A stretch of 64,000 bases of DNA from Pseudofrankia saprophytica (GTDB taxonomy: Bacteria; Actinomycetota; Actinomycetes; Frankiales; Frankiaceae). The DNA is taken from contig NZ_KI912266.1 of NCBI RefSeq assembly GCF_000235425.2, positions 2,300,142-2,364,141 of the forward strand, given 5' to 3'. Of this stretch, positions 25,386 through 35,269 are shown piece after piece. The translations under genes were made by a program, and so were the position numbers. A model generated the notes under the pieces. That model made no database searches. It worked only from the letters and a program-made list of their open reading frames with translations, and was not told the DNA's origin. Position 1 is the first letter of the stretch; each line of letters begins with the position of its first letter.

Positions 25386-26120
25386 TCAGTGCCCGGCCGA
25401 TGCGGCGACCAGGCCAGCCCCGGCCGCGAGCAGTCGCCGGGCCATCGTCAACTCTTCCGGCGTGGTCACGTGAATGTTCATCGGCTCGCCCGGCACCACG
25501 ACGACGGCCGCGCCGAGCGCGGCGACCATCGCCGAGTCCTCGACGGCCTCGGTAGCGCCCGCGTGCGCCGCGCGCAGCAGATCCGCGCGGAACGCGTGCG
25601 GAGTCTGCACCAGCCGGTGGGTCTCACGCACCAGCGAGCGCCCGGCCACCAGGGCGTCGGTCAGGCCACGATCGGCGTCGCCCGGGCCGACCTCCTTGAC
25701 GACCTCGGTGAGCGGGAGTCCCGGGACGGCCGCGTCCGCGCCGCCGCGCACCGCGGCCACCACCCGGTGGTAGAGGTCGGCGGTGGCGAGCGGATGGGCG
25801 GCATCGGTGATGACGATGACGCCCGCGGCGGCCGGCACCGCCGCCAGGCCCGCGCGCACCGACTCGGCCCGGGTGGCGCCGCCGCTGGTCACCAGCACCT
25901 CCGGCGTCCCCGAGGTGAGCTCCGGGCGCCAGCGGTCCAGCAGCGCGGGCGGGAGCACCACGACGACGCCGTCGCTCACGGGGCCGGCGGCCAGCACCGG
26001 ATGCTCGACCAGTGGGCGCCCGCCCAGGTCGAAGAACTGCTTCGGCCCGCCGAACCGAGTACCGCCGCCGCCGGCCAGTACCACCGTCCAGACCGGGCCG
26101 GCCGCGGCATGGGTGCTCAT
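25386..26120 (-). CDS. IspD/TarI-like cytidylyltransferase
   Basis: A 244-residue nucleotidyltransferase. The CTP-binding loop is VVLAGGGGTRFGGPKQFFDLGG (about 14-35; motif GGxGxRxGxxxxK), followed by ITDAAHPLAT in place of DxAR and ETHRLVQTPHAFR near 169, typical of IspD and TarI. Paralogues make CDP-methylerythritol, CDP-ribitol or other CDP-alditols. Because it lies in a polysaccharide operon next to an SDR, a CDP-alditol for the polymer is more likely than isoprenoid synthesis; the isoprenoid enzyme is usually beside ispF, absent here. ATG overlaps the preceding stop by four bases. Confidence 0.82.
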   Translation of the reverse strand: MSTHAAAGPVWTVVLAGGGGTRFGGPKQFFDLGGRPLVEHPVLAAGPVSDGVVVVLPPALLDRWRPELTSGTPEVLVTSGGATRAESVRAGLAAVPAAAGVIVITDAAHPLATADLYHRVVAAVRGGADAAVPGLPLTEVVKEVGPGDADRGLTDALVAGRSLVRETHRLVQTPHAFRADLLRAAHAGATEAVEDSAMVAALGAAVVVVPGEPMNIHVTTPEELTMARRLLAAGAGLVAASAGH

Positions 26121-27529
26121 GAGACGACCTCGGGTACCGGCGCGCCCGGGGTTCCCGCTGCGTCCGCGTCCGCGTCGTCGTCGCGGACCAGCAGGCCCAC
26201 TCCGGCCAGCGCGTCGACCGCGGCGGTGACCGAGTCGAACTCGATGGCGGCCCGAGCCGCGATGTCGAGCAGGTCGTGCGCCCCGTCGGCGAGGTTGAGG
26301 ACCCAGAGCAGGCCCATCTCGACGGCCTGGCGGTTCATCGTCGCGCCGATCGCGCGGTACAGCCCGCGGCGGCCGAGCTGCGGCTCGCCGTAGGGGCTCG
26401 TGTTGCGCCAGACCGCGTTGCGCTCGCAGATCTCGATGATCCGCGTGAGCAGGCCGAACGACTCGGCCAGGCTCTCCGGGCTGACGAAGTCCAGGTTGTC
26501 GGCGGAGGTGTGGTACTCGGGGTACTCGCCGTGCTGGCCGCGCCCGAACCGGCCCACCGGCAGGTCGAAGCCCGGGGAGCAGAACTGCCGCTCGTCGTAG
26601 CCGTACGGCGAGAAGTCGACGACCCGGTGCGGCCGCCCGGTCTCCGCGAGCGCGACGGCCGCGGCTCGGTCGACGACCGCGTCGCCGCGCCTGCTGCGCT
26701 TGTAGGTGGGCTGGGAGCGGTCGCCGAGGCCGGTCAGCACCAGCCCGTGCCGGATCCGGCCGACGACGTCCCGGTTCTGGGCGAGCCAGGTGATCGAGCC
26801 GATCGTGCCCGGGATGAACAGCAGCCGGAACGTGTGCCGCCGGCGGGGCAGGGCCGCCAGGTGATGAGCCAGCTCCGCGAGGATCGCCATGCCGGACCCG
26901 TTGTCGTTCGCGGTCGACGGATGGCACGTGTGCGTCGTGATCAGGAACTCTTCCGGCTCGCCGCCCGCCGGCGTGGGCTCGGTCGCGGGCAGGACGATCT
27001 CGGCGTAGGTGAGCGAGCCGTCCGTGAGGGTGGTGTCGATGACCACCTCGTACTCGCCGTCCGGCAGCGCGCGCAACGCGGTGTCCGTCAGGCAGAAGCC
27101 CCAGTTCTCGTTCCAGTAGGACGTCCGGTACGGGATCCAGTCCGGCCGGTCCGGCATCGAGAACAGGTGCGGGCGCAGCTCGTCGAGGCTCAGCCGGGCG
27201 CGGGTGGGGACGCTGTAGCCCAGCAGGTGCAGTGGGTGGTCGGCGATGTCGACCACCCGCGACCCGTCCGGACCGACCAGGTAGGCGGCCCGGACGTTCC
27301 ACTCCCTGGGCACCGTCCAGTCGAGCACCGGCGTGCCCGAGGGCACCTCGTGGACCTCGAACGGGATCTCGGCGCCCCCTCGCCCCCCGGCGACGGCCTT
27401 CTGGACGATCTCAAGGGTCGCCCGGACGCCGTCGCCGGTGATGCTGCGCACCGGTGCCGCGCCCAGCGCGGCGACCAGGTCGTGCAGCCGCTCGCCGAGC
27501 GCGGCGTCCTGGGCCTCTGAAGTACTCAC
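26117..27529 (-). CDS. DUF4910 aminopeptidase-like zinc protein
   Basis: A 470-residue protein of the DUF4910/DUF2172 type: an M28-like metallopeptidase core with the metal motif TTHTCHPSTANDNGSGMA (His and Asp ligands, near 207-224), EYPEYHTSADNLDFV near 345-359, and a C-terminal winged-helix-like region. The ending is an Asp/Ala-rich tail. These proteins occur in capsule and O-antigen gene sets beside cytidylyltransferases and C-methyltransferases, but no reaction is established to my knowledge. A deacylase or amidase step on a sugar intermediate is inference. Gene order and the 4-base overlap with the IspD-like gene imply one operon. Confidence 0.82.
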   Translation of the reverse strand: MSTSEAQDAALGERLHDLVAALGAAPVRSITGDGVRATLEIVQKAVAGGRGGAEIPFEVHEVPSGTPVLDWTVPREWNVRAAYLVGPDGSRVVDIADHPLHLLGYSVPTRARLSLDELRPHLFSMPDRPDWIPYRTSYWNENWGFCLTDTALRALPDGEYEVVIDTTLTDGSLTYAEIVLPATEPTPAGGEPEEFLITTHTCHPSTANDNGSGMAILAELAHHLAALPRRRHTFRLLFIPGTIGSITWLAQNRDVVGRIRHGLVLTGLGDRSQPTYKRSRRGDAVVDRAAAVALAETGRPHRVVDFSPYGYDERQFCSPGFDLPVGRFGRGQHGEYPEYHTSADNLDFVSPESLAESFGLLTRIIEICERNAVWRNTSPYGEPQLGRRGLYRAIGATMNRQAVEMGLLWVLNLADGAHDLLDIAARAAIEFDSVTAAVDALAGVGLLVRDDDADADAAGTPGAPVPEVVS

Positions 27530-27543
27530 CGTGACCTATGGGC

Positions 27544-28383
27544 TCAGTCGGTCCAGACCCGCCAAGGGGCGGCGCCCGCGTCCCAGAGCTGGTTGAGCTC
27601 GGTCCAGTCCCGGAACGTGTCCATCCCCATCCAGAACCCCTCGTGGGGGTACAGGGTGAGCTGCCGGTCCCGGGCGAGCTGCTGCAGCGGGTAACGCTCC
27701 AGCATGAGGGACGGGTCGTCGTCGACGTACTTGTCGGCGAACTCCCGCTCGAAGACGAAGTAGCCACCGCTGACCCAGCCGGTCTGCGGCGGCTTCTCGG
27801 CGAACAGGCTGACGCCGTCGCCGTCCGTCTCCAGCTCGCCGTACCGGCTCGAGGGCCGCACCCCGGTCACGGTGCCCATCCGGCCGCCGCGCACGTGCGC
27901 GTCGAACAGCGCGGCCACGTCGATCGAGCCGACGCCGTCACCGTAGGTGAGTAGAAAACGCGGGCCGGTCAGGTACTGGCGGACGCGGCGCAGCCGGGCC
28001 CCGGTGCCGTTGAGCAGGCCGGTCTCCGCGAAGGTGACCTCCCAGTCCTCGTCGCCCTCGGCGTTGTGGAACTCGGGGGTGTGGTCGTCCGAGAGCGTCA
28101 GCGTGAAGTCCGCCACCTGCTCGCGGTAGTTGACGAAGTAGTTCTTGATGGCGTCGCTCTTGTAGCCCAGGCACAGGACGAAGCGGCGGAAGCCGTAGTG
28201 GCTGTAGGTCTTCATGATGTGCCAGAGGATCGGCTTGCCGCCGATGTCGACCAGCGGCTTCGGAAGCTTCTCGCTGGCCTCGCGCAGCCGGGTGCCCATC
28301 CCACCGCAGAGGATGACGACCGGGATGTCCGCGGCGCCGGGGACGGTGCGGGCCGGCGTGGACGCCGAGCTCGGGGGTGTCAC
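27544..28383 (-). CDS. rfbF: Glucose-1-phosphate cytidylyltransferase
   Basis: About 279 residues. VVILCGGMGTRLREASEKLPKP is the nucleotidyltransferase signature (kept here in shortened form: GGMGTRL then EKLPKPL), with ILWHIMKTYSHYGF, NYREQVADFTLTL, LTYGDGVGSID and a late EGFWMGMDTFRD, all characteristic of RfbF rather than RmlA. It makes CDP-glucose from CTP and glucose-1-phosphate, the entry to CDP-4-keto-6-deoxyglucose sugars. GTG 28383 with GGGAGAG nine bases before it is preferred over the longer start at 28461. First gene of the minus-strand operon; no CDP-glucose 4,6-dehydratase of the usual RfbG type is adjacent. Confidence 0.9.
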   Translation of the reverse strand: MTPPSSASTPARTVPGAADIPVVILCGGMGTRLREASEKLPKPLVDIGGKPILWHIMKTYSHYGFRRFVLCLGYKSDAIKNYFVNYREQVADFTLTLSDDHTPEFHNAEGDEDWEVTFAETGLLNGTGARLRRVRQYLTGPRFLLTYGDGVGSIDVAALFDAHVRGGRMGTVTGVRPSSRYGELETDGDGVSLFAEKPPQTGWVSGGYFVFEREFADKYVDDDPSLMLERYPLQQLARDRQLTLYPHEGFWMGMDTFRDWTELNQLWDAGAAPWRVWTD

Positions 28384-29250
28384 GGCTGTTTGCTCTCCCA
28401 GGGTCGGACCCGGGCATGCTCCCGGGCGTTGGTCTGCCGGCGTTCGAGCGGGCTGGGGCAACGCCGGGCGGTCACGGCCGAGGTGGCCACAGCCCTTGAC
28501 CGGTCGTGGCCCAGACGGCCGGGCCGCCGATGGGAACCAGGGGCCGTTCCCCTGGCAGGGACCGCGGGTCCTGGCCGGTCCGGAAGATCAGCTGCTCCCA
28601 CTCCCGCGGTGACGTCCGGGACGCTGCCGGAGTAACCGTACCGTACTGAACTTCTCGGCCCGCGCAGACTAGGTCGGCCGCTTCGGGCCCGCCTACCGGG
28701 CCTTTCGGCGCGGCGAGGACCTGACGCGGGACCCGCAAGGACGGGCCAGAGGTCGGGCGGTGGCCGCGCGGTGGCGGGCGCGCCGCCCTGGGCCGTCGTG
28801 CGTTCGTCATCGCGACGCCGCGTCCACGGACCGGGACGTCACGGCTCTTCCGGAGGCCGCGCCGTGGCGGATCCGTAACGGCGCGTGCTTGTTGGTCTGC
28901 TTGGCGCACACCAGCTCGCGGCGCCTAGGTAACAGGTGATATGTCTCGTTGCTGCGGCGCGCGGCTCTCGTGCGGGTGTCGGGCCGGCAACCACCGGGCC
29001 GCCTGAAGCGTCCTCTTCTTGTCGTTCTCATCCAGTCTGAGCGGCAGCTAGGGGAAAGGCTCAAGGCCGGTCGCTGTGTGTGCTTGCGCACAGATCCGGC
29101 GAGTCCGGGTGTGTCACCAGGTGCCCGGCTTCGCTGTGCCGCCCCGAGGGGGCGGTCAGCGGACGTAGTAAGTTTCGGTACCTTTCGGGCGCCGCCGACC
29201 CACTCTGCCCTGGTTGGGACGGCGCCGCACCGCGACGGAGGTGAGTGTGG
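28384..29250. promoter_or_regulatory. Large divergent control region between rfbF and the second GH26-like gene
   Basis: 867 bases with no convincing gene; open frames are Arg/Pro-rich. It holds the shared 13-mer at 28925-28937 and, further right, GC-rich dyads such as CCGCCCCGAGGGGGCGG at 29139-29155. GGAGG at 29238-29242 is the ribosome-binding site for the GH26-like gene. A long 5' leader or a small RNA could lie here; I cannot match a known riboswitch. Confidence 0.5.
28925..28937. promoter_or_regulatory. 13-base element shared with the other GH26 upstream region (copy 2)
   Basis: CTAGGTAACAGGT, 12 of 13 identical to 18564-18576. It is 314 bases before the GH26-like start at 29251 and about 540 bases before rfbF on the other strand. 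Confidence 0.4.
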
Positions 29251-30537
29251 GTGGCCCGCCGTGGTGGATCGACCCGGGAGCACGCGCGCGAGGAGCTCCG
29301 CTACTACGGTGACGAGGCCCGACGCTGGTATGACTGGCTGGTCCAGATCTCGGGCGGCCCGGCGAAGTTCAAGAGCCGGATGCTGCCGGGAATCGCGGTG
29401 GCCCTAGTCCTGGTGCTCGGCCTGACGGCCTGGGCCGTGACGCCGAAGCCGGGCGGGCACGACGACGAGGGCGCCGACTTCGTGGCCGCCTCCTCGACGG
29501 CCGCCGCCACCGTCGCTCCGACGGGCCCCGACGCGCCGGCCACGTCCGCGCCGGCAGCCGCCCCCACCGGACCGCCCCCGCGGCCGCGCGCGCAGCCCGC
29601 GAAGACCAACGGGCCGTGGCCGGCCGGGATGTCCGCCGGCAACACCGGCCAGGCGAACGCCTTCGCCAGCTACCGCGGCCGGCCCAACGACGTGGTCGTC
29701 ATGTTCACCGCCCGCAACAGCTGGGGGGCGATCACCGGGCCGTGGATCGGCGACAGCGCCAACCACTTCAGCGGCTTCGCCGGCACCTGGGTCGTCTCCG
29801 TGCCGATGTTCCCTGACCCGCCGGCCGGAGCGGACAGCGACGCCTGGAACCGGCAGCACATGGCGGCCTGCGCCTCTGGCGCCTACGACGGCTACTTCCG
29901 GCAGTTCGGCAACTGGCTCAACCGCAGCGGTCGGTCGGACTCGTTCGTCCGCATCGGCTGGGAGTTCAACGGCAAGTGGTTCGCCTGGCGGGCCCTCGAC
30001 GCCCAGCAGTGGGTCCAGTGCTTCCGGCACGAGGCGCTCGCGCTGATCTCGGTGGCCCCGCGGGTGCGGATCGACTGGACGGTCAACTCGCGCACCTCGC
30101 TGCCGAACGGCGGCGACCCGTTCTCCGCCTACCCGGGTGACGACGTCGTCGACGTGATCGGGATCGACACCTACGACCAGTACCCCCCGAGCTACGACGT
30201 CGGGACGTTCAACGCCAAGTGCGAGGACGGCCCCCTGCTGCCGGGCGCCTGCTATGTGATCAATTTCGCGCAGCTGCACAACAAGCTGTTCTCGGTGCCG
30301 GAATGGGGGCTGGTCGACAAGGGCACCCCCGCGGGCCAGGCGGGCCAGGCGGGCGGCGACAACCCGTTCTACATCCAGCAGATGGCGAATCTCTTCCGGC
30401 AGTACAGCGGCATGCTCGCGTACGAGGCCTACTTCAACGACAACGATCCCCACAACGTGAACTCGTCGCTCACGAACCCCGTGCAGCAGCCCAACGGTTC
30501 GGCGGCCTACCGCTCGCTCTGGTCGGCCACCCAGTAG
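29251..30537 (+). CDS. GH26-like glycoside hydrolase, membrane-anchored
   Basis: About 428 residues. A charged cytoplasmic start, one transmembrane segment (LPGIAVALVLVLGLTAWAV, near 45-63) and a Pro/Ala/Thr linker to about 120 place the enzyme outside the cell. The catalytic domain parallels the lipoprotein at 18705: RIGWEFNGKWFAW gives the acid/base Glu, FSVPEWGLV the nucleophile, and VDVIGIDTYDQYP the intervening strand. The anchors differ, lipid versus helix. GTG 29251 is chosen because GGAGG ends eight bases earlier; GTG 29245 is too close. It closes the polysaccharide locus, so trimming or release of the polymer is likely. Confidence 0.82.
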   Translation: MARRGGSTREHAREELRYYGDEARRWYDWLVQISGGPAKFKSRMLPGIAVALVLVLGLTAWAVTPKPGGHDDEGADFVAASSTAAATVAPTGPDAPATSAPAAAPTGPPPRPRAQPAKTNGPWPAGMSAGNTGQANAFASYRGRPNDVVVMFTARNSWGAITGPWIGDSANHFSGFAGTWVVSVPMFPDPPAGADSDAWNRQHMAACASGAYDGYFRQFGNWLNRSGRSDSFVRIGWEFNGKWFAWRALDAQQWVQCFRHEALALISVAPRVRIDWTVNSRTSLPNGGDPFSAYPGDDVVDVIGIDTYDQYPPSYDVGTFNAKCEDGPLLPGACYVINFAQLHNKLFSVPEWGLVDKGTPAGQAGQAGGDNPFYIQQMANLFRQYSGMLAYEAYFNDNDPHNVNSSLTNPVQQPNGSAAYRSLWSATQ

Positions 30538-30581
30538 AGCGGGCGCGAGGCGCGCCGGACCTCCCAGATCACTGCCTGGTA

Positions 30582-31022
30582 CTACCCGCGGCGTGACCGG
30601 TCGGCGTCGTCGTACAGGCCGGAGACGAAGGCCTCGGCGACGCCGACCTGCGCGCGCAGGGCGGCCAGCTTCTCCTCGGCGAGCACCACCCACGTACGCA
30701 GGCGCTCCTCCAGCGCGGCTCGCACGTCCGGGGCCATGCCCGGATGCGAGAGCTCGTCGCGCAGGGTGAGTAGTGATCGCATCTCCTCAAGGGTGAAGCC
30801 GAGGGGCTTCATCATCTTGATCAGGAAAAGCCGGTCGACGGCGTCCTCGTCATAGAGCCGGAAGCCGCCGGCGGTGCGGCCAACCGGCATCAGCAGCCCG
30901 GCCTCCTCGTAGTAGCGGACGGTGCGCAACGACAGGTCGACCCGCTCGGCGACGTCCCCGATCTGGTAGAGGTCGGCGCGACCGGTTTTTGGCGTGGACT
31001 GGCCACGGCGCGTGGAAGACAA
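30582..31022 (-). CDS. MerR-family transcriptional regulator
   Basis: About 146 residues if it starts at TTG 31022. The winged-helix DNA-binding region is YQIGDVAERVDLSLRTVRYYEE followed by AGLLMPVGRTAGGFRLYDEDAVDRL (motif shown in two parts), then a coiled-coil dimerisation helix with TWVVLAEEKLAALRAQVG. No Cys cluster for metal binding is seen, so the signal is unknown. The open frame reaches 31244, but the extra 74 residues are low-complexity and lack a good start. CTTGACGTAAGGG just upstream may be part of its own promoter. It is convergent with the GH26-like gene. Confidence 0.85.
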   Translation of the reverse strand: MSSTRRGQSTPKTGRADLYQIGDVAERVDLSLRTVRYYEEAGLLMPVGRTAGGFRLYDEDAVDRLFLIKMMKPLGFTLEEMRSLLTLRDELSHPGMAPDVRAALEERLRTWVVLAEEKLAALRAQVGVAEAFVSGLYDDADRSRRG

Positions 31023-31518
31023 CTCTACCCTTACGTCAAGTGAGACTGGCGGGCCCCTGCCGGGCAGGCCAGCTGCTGGCAGATGACTGTACGTCGCGTC
31101 GACCCTTCGGCCCACCCCACTGATCCCGCCCGCGCCCGTTCGTCCGCCGGCCACCGCGGGCCACTGCCGGCGGTCGTGGCGGGGGACGAGCTGACCCACG
31201 CGGCCGGGCGCTCCCGTACCCTGACCATGGAGTTGCTCGCTCATTCAGGTCGGGCTCTTTCCAGGTCGGGCGATGGCCAGCTCACGCTCGCCAGCCGAGC
31301 GTCACGCTTGCCAGCCGAGCGGGCCGCGGGACGGGCGCCCGGCCGCGCCCCCAGCGTTGCCCGGAGCTCCGGCGCCGCACGCCGGGCAGAAGCCGCGGCC
31401 CGGCTGACGTTGCAGTCAGAGACGGTGTTGTAGTCCAGACCGTGCGCCCGCGCGGGCGCACATCGACATCCAGGATCCGGTGGTCGCGCCGGACCTGGAA
31501 GAGGCCGGGACGGATCCG
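31023..31518. other. Intergenic region between the MerR gene and mfd
   Basis: About 500 bases with no gene. It carries a 20-bp tandem duplication (31282-31321) and two AGGTCGGGC copies near 31248 and 31263. A TTGCAG at 31410 and TAGTCC at 31431 are spaced by only 15 bases, too short for a confident mfd promoter. Confidence 0.45.
31282..31321. repeat. Tandem 20-bp duplication
   Basis: TCACGCTCGCCAGCCGAGCG at 31282-31301 is followed directly by a copy with one C-to-T change at 31302-31321. No function is evident. Confidence 0.9.
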
Positions 31519-34500
31519 ATGACCCTCGCGCCGCTGCTCGACGCTCTCACCGCCCGGCCGGGCGGTGAGCCGGCGCTGTTGCGTGCCCAGGACGCCCTCG
31601 CCGCCGGCGGCCCCGGCGGCCCGGTGGTGCCGGTAGATCTCTCGGGACCGCCGGGCCTGCGCCCGTTCGCGGTCGCGGCGCTGGCCCGCGCGGGGCGGCA
31701 GGTGCTGGCCGTGACCGCCACCGGGCGGGAGGCGGAGGACCTCGCCGACGCGCTGGGCAGCGTGCTCGGGCCGGACAACGTCGCGGTCTACCCGAGCTGG
31801 GAGACGCTGCCGCACGAACGGCTCTCGCCGCGCGCCGACACGGTCGGGCGGCGCCTCGCGGTGCTGCGCCGGCTCGCGCACCCCGACACCGGGCCGGGCG
31901 ACGGGCAGCAGGCGCCCGACGGGCGCGCGGCGTCGGCCGGGCCGCTCTCGGTCGTCGTCGCGCCGGTGCGGGCCGTGCTGCAGCCGCAGGTCGCCCGCCT
32001 CGGAGACCTCGAGCCGGTGCTGCTGCGCCGCGGCGACACCGCCGACCTCGAGGCGGTCGTCGAGCGGCTGGTCCAGATCGCCTACCACCGGGTCGACCTG
32101 GTCGAGCGGCGCGGCGAGATCGCGGTGCGCGGCGGCATCCTCGACGTCTTCCCGCCGACCGAGGAGCACCCGCTGCGGGTCGAGTTCTTCGGCGACGAGA
32201 TCGAGGACGTCCGGCCGTTCTCGGTGGCCGACCAGCGCGCTCTCGACGGCGAGAAGGCCGGGGGGCAGGGCGCCCCCGGCGGCGGGTACGCGCTGTTCGC
32301 GCCGCCGTGCCGCGAACTGCTGCTCACCGACGACGTGCGCGCCCGCGCGGCCCTGCTGGCCGGTGAGCACCCCGACCTCGTCGAGATGCTCGACAAGATC
32401 GCCTCGGGTATCCCGGTGGAGGGGATGGAGGCGCTCGCGCCGGTCCTCGTCGAGCGCCTGGTGCTGCTTCTCGACGAGCTGCCCGCGGGCACCCAGGTGC
32501 TGCTGTGCGACCCGGAGCGCATCCGCGCCAGGGCCGCCGAGCTGGTCCGCACCAGCCAGGAGTTCCTCGCCGCCTCCTGGAGCTCGGCCGCGCTCGGCTC
32601 GGACAGCCCCATCGACCTCGGCTCGGCGGCCTACCGCTCGCTCGCCGACGTGCGCGCCCGCGCGGCCGAGCTGGGCCTGCCCTGGTGGACCGTCAGCCAG
32701 TTCGGCGCCCTGAACGCCGGGGAGGACGCCGACGAGGCCACCGCGGCCTTCGACCCGCCCGACGAGGCCGTGGCGTCCAGCCTGCGCCCGGCGCCCGCCT
32801 ACCACGGCGACACCGCCCGCCTGGTCGCCGACGTCAAGGGCTGGCTGAACGACTCGTGGCGGGTCCTGTTGGTCACCGCCGGCCACGGCCCGGCGCAGCG
32901 GCTCGCCGAGCTGCTGCGCGAGGCCGACCTCGGCGCCCGGGTCGCCGACGACGCCGAGCTCGCGCCGTCCGTCGTCACCGTCACCCAGGGGCAGCTGTCC
33001 ACCGGCTTCGCCAGCGACCTGCTGCGCCTGGCCGTGCTCACCGAGACCGACCTCGCCGGCGCCCGCGGCGTCACCACCAAGGACATGCGCCGGCTGCCGA
33101 GCCGGCGGCGCAAGGGCATCGACCCGTTGGCGCTGGCCGCCGGCGACCTGGTCGTGCACGAGGCGCACGGCGTCGGCCGGTATGTCGAGATGGTCACCCG
33201 TACCGTCGCCGGCGCGAAGCGCGAGTACCTGGTGCTCGAGTACGCCAAGGGCGACCGGCTCTACGTCCCCACCGACCAGCTCGAGCAGGTCACCCGCTAC
33301 GTGGGCGGTGAGGGCCCGACGCTCGACCGGATCGGCGGGGCCGACTGGGCCAAGCGCAAGAGCCGGGCACGCAAGGCGGTCAAGGAGATCGCCGGCGAGC
33401 TGATCCGGCTCTACAGCGCCCGGATGGCGGCGCCCGGCTACGCGTTCGGCCCTGACAACCCGTGGCAGCGCGAGCTGGAGGACGCCTTCCCGTTCCGGGA
33501 GACCCCCGACCAGCTCTCCGCGATCGACGAGGTCAAGCGGGACATGGAGCGCCCGGTCCCGATGGACCGGGTGATCTGCGGGGACGTCGGCTACGGCAAG
33601 ACCGAGATCGCCGTGCGGGCCGCGTTCAAGGCGGTGCAGGACGGCAAGCAGGTGGCAGTCCTGGTCCCGACCACGCTGCTCGTCCAGCAGCACTACCAGA
33701 CCTTCTCCGAGCGGTACGCGGCCTTCCCCGTGATCGTGAAGGCGATGAGCAGGTTCAACACGGCCACCGAGCAGAAGGCCGCTATCGCCGGGATGGCGGA
33801 CGGCTCCGTCGACGTCGTCATCGGCACCCATCGACTGCTGTCGAGCGAGACCAAGTTCAAGGACCTGGGGCTCGTGATCGTCGACGAGGAGCAGCGGTTC
33901 GGCGTCGAGCACAAGGAGCACCTGAAGAAGATGCGGACGGCGGTGGACGTGCTCACGATGAGCGCCACCCCGATCCCGCGGACGCTGGAGATGTCGATCA
34001 CCGGCATCCGGGAGCTGTCGACGATCGACACCCCGCCCGAGGAGCGCCACCCGGTGCTCACCTCGGTCGGCGCCTACGACCAGCGCCAGGTGGCCGCCGC
34101 CATCCGGCGCGAGCTGCTGCGCGAGGGGCAGGTCTTCTACATCCACAACCGGGTCGAGTCGATCGACAGGGCCGCGGCCCGGCTGCGCGAACTGGTGCCC
34201 GAGGCGCGGATCGCGACCGCGCACGGCCAGCTGAACGAGGACCTGCTCGAGAAGGTGATGGTCTCCTTCTGGGAGAAGAGGTTCGACGTCCTGGTCTGCA
34301 CGACGATCGTCGAGTCGGGCCTGGACATCTCCAACGCCAACACGCTCATCGTCGAGCGGGCCGACGTCTTCGGCCTGTCCCAGCTGCACCAGCTGCGCGG
34401 CCGGGTCGGGCGCGGGCGCGAGCGGGCGTACGCCTACTTCCTCTACCCGCCGGACCGGCCGCTCACCGAGACCGCGCACGACCGGCTCGCGACCATCGCG

Positions 34501-35193
34501 CTGAACACCGACCTCGGCGCGGGCATGGCCGTCGCGATGAAGGACCTGGAGATCCGCGGCGCCGGCAACCTGCTCGGCGGCGAGCAGTCCGGGCACATCG
34601 CCGCCATCGGCTTCGACCTCTACGTGCGGATGGTCGGCGAGGCGGTGGCCGACTACAAGGGGCAGGCGCCCGAGGAGCTGTCGGACGTCAAGGTCGAGCT
34701 CCCGGTCGACGCGAGCCTGCCGCACGACTACGTCGGCAGCGAGCGGTTGCGCCTCGACGCCTACCGCCGGATCGCCGCCGCGGCCAGCGGGGCCGACCTC
34801 GACGAGGTCCGGGCCGAGCTCGTCGACCGCTTCGGCGCGCCGCCGGAGCCGGTGGAGAACCTGCTGGCCGTCGCCTCGCTGCGGGTGCTCGCCCGCGGCT
34901 ACGGCCTGGCGGAGATCACGCTGGCGGGCAAGCAGATCCGCTTCGGCCCGCTGGAGCTGCGGGAGAGCCAGACGCTGCGGCTGCAGCGGCTGTACAAGGG
35001 CGCCGTGGTCAAGCCGGCGGCCCGCACGGTGCTGGTCCCGGCCCCGAGCCTGACCGGCCGGATCGGCTCGCCGCCGCTGCGTGACAAGGCGCTGCTCGCC
35101 TGGGCGGCCGACCTGCTCGCCGCCATCCTCGGTGACTCCGTCGCCGCCGCCGCCAGCGTCGCCACCGGTAGCGCGCCCGGCAGCCGACCGTGA
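31519..35193 (+). CDS. mfd: Transcription-repair coupling factor
   Basis: A 1,224-residue ATP-dependent translocase that removes stalled RNA polymerase and recruits UvrA. N-terminal UvrB-like domains include [20 protein letters not shown]. The RNA-polymerase-interacting domain has [14 protein letters not shown]. The motor shows Walker [16 protein letters not shown] (about 692), the DEEQ box IVDEEQRFG and helicase motif VI in [16 protein letters not shown]. The TRCF domain closes the protein. ATG 31519 aligns with the usual [10 protein letters not shown] beginning; GTG 31480 with AGGA four bases before it is an alternative. An Ala/Pro-rich tail of about 20 residues follows the last domain. Confidence 0.96.
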   Translation: MTLAPLLDALTARPGGEPALLRAQDALAAGGPGGPVVPVDLSGPPGLRPFAVAALARAGRQVLAVTATGREAEDLADALGSVLGPDNVAVYPSWETLPHERLSPRADTVGRRLAVLRRLAHPDTGPGDGQQAPDGRAASAGPLSVVVAPVRAVLQPQVARLGDLEPVLLRRGDTADLEAVVERLVQIAYHRVDLVERRGEIAVRGGILDVFPPTEEHPLRVEFFGDEIEDVRPFSVADQRALDGEKAGGQGAPGGGYALFAPPCRELLLTDDVRARAALLAGEHPDLVEMLDKIASGIPVEGMEALAPVLVERLVLLLDELPAGTQVLLCDPERIRARAAELVRTSQEFLAASWSSAALGSDSPIDLGSAAYRSLADVRARAAELGLPWWTVSQFGALNAGEDADEATAAFDPPDEAVASSLRPAPAYHGDTARLVADVKGWLNDSWRVLLVTAGHGPAQRLAELLREADLGARVADDAELAPSVVTVTQGQLSTGFASDLLRLAVLTETDLAGARGVTTKDMRRLPSRRRKGIDPLALAAGDLVVHEAHGVGRYVEMVTRTVAGAKREYLVLEYAKGDRLYVPTDQLEQVTRYVGGEGPTLDRIGGADWAKRKSRARKAVKEIAGELIRLYSARMAAPGYAFGPDNPWQRELEDAFPFRETPDQLSAIDEVKRDMERPVPMDRVICGDVGYGKTEIAVRAAFKAVQDGKQVAVLVPTTLLVQQHYQTFSERYAAFPVIVKAMSRFNTATEQKAAIAGMADGSVDVVIGTHRLLSSETKFKDLGLVIVDEEQRFGVEHKEHLKKMRTAVDVLTMSATPIPRTLEMSITGIRELSTIDTPPEERHPVLTSVGAYDQRQVAAAIRRELLREGQVFYIHNRVESIDRAAARLRELVPEARIATAHGQLNEDLLEKVMVSFWEKRFDVLVCTTIVESGLDISNANTLIVERADVFGLSQLHQLRGRVGRGRERAYAYFLYPPDRPLTETAHDRLATIALNTDLGAGMAVAMKDLEIRGAGNLLGGEQSGHIAAIGFDLYVRMVGEAVADYKGQAPEELSDVKVELPVDASLPHDYVGSERLRLDAYRRIAAAASGADLDEVRAELVDRFGAPPEPVENLLAVASLRVLARGYGLAEITLAGKQIRFGPLELRESQTLRLQRLYKGAVVKPAARTVLVPAPSLTGRIGSPPLRDKALLAWAADLLAAILGDSVAAAASVATGSAPGSRP

Positions 35194-35269
35194 GGGCTCG
35201 CGTGGGTGGGCCGTGAATGGCACGCATTGGGGTGGGGTCGGGTGCGTCACCCCTGATGGGGAAGCTAAC

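Noticed and set aside
25386-26120. Assignment as the isoprenoid enzyme IspD
   Set aside because: The operon is for polysaccharide synthesis, ispF is absent and the DxAR-type motif is changed, so a CDP-alditol role is more likely, though not proven.
28472-28909. A 145-residue minus-strand ORF in the rfbF/GH26 control region
   Set aside because: Arg/Pro-rich, no ribosome-binding site, no domain; composition matches non-coding DNA here.
29139-29155. Riboswitch in the leader of the second GH26-like gene
   Set aside because: Only a simple GC-rich dyad is visible; nothing matches c-di-GMP, c-di-AMP or cobalamin consensus elements by eye.
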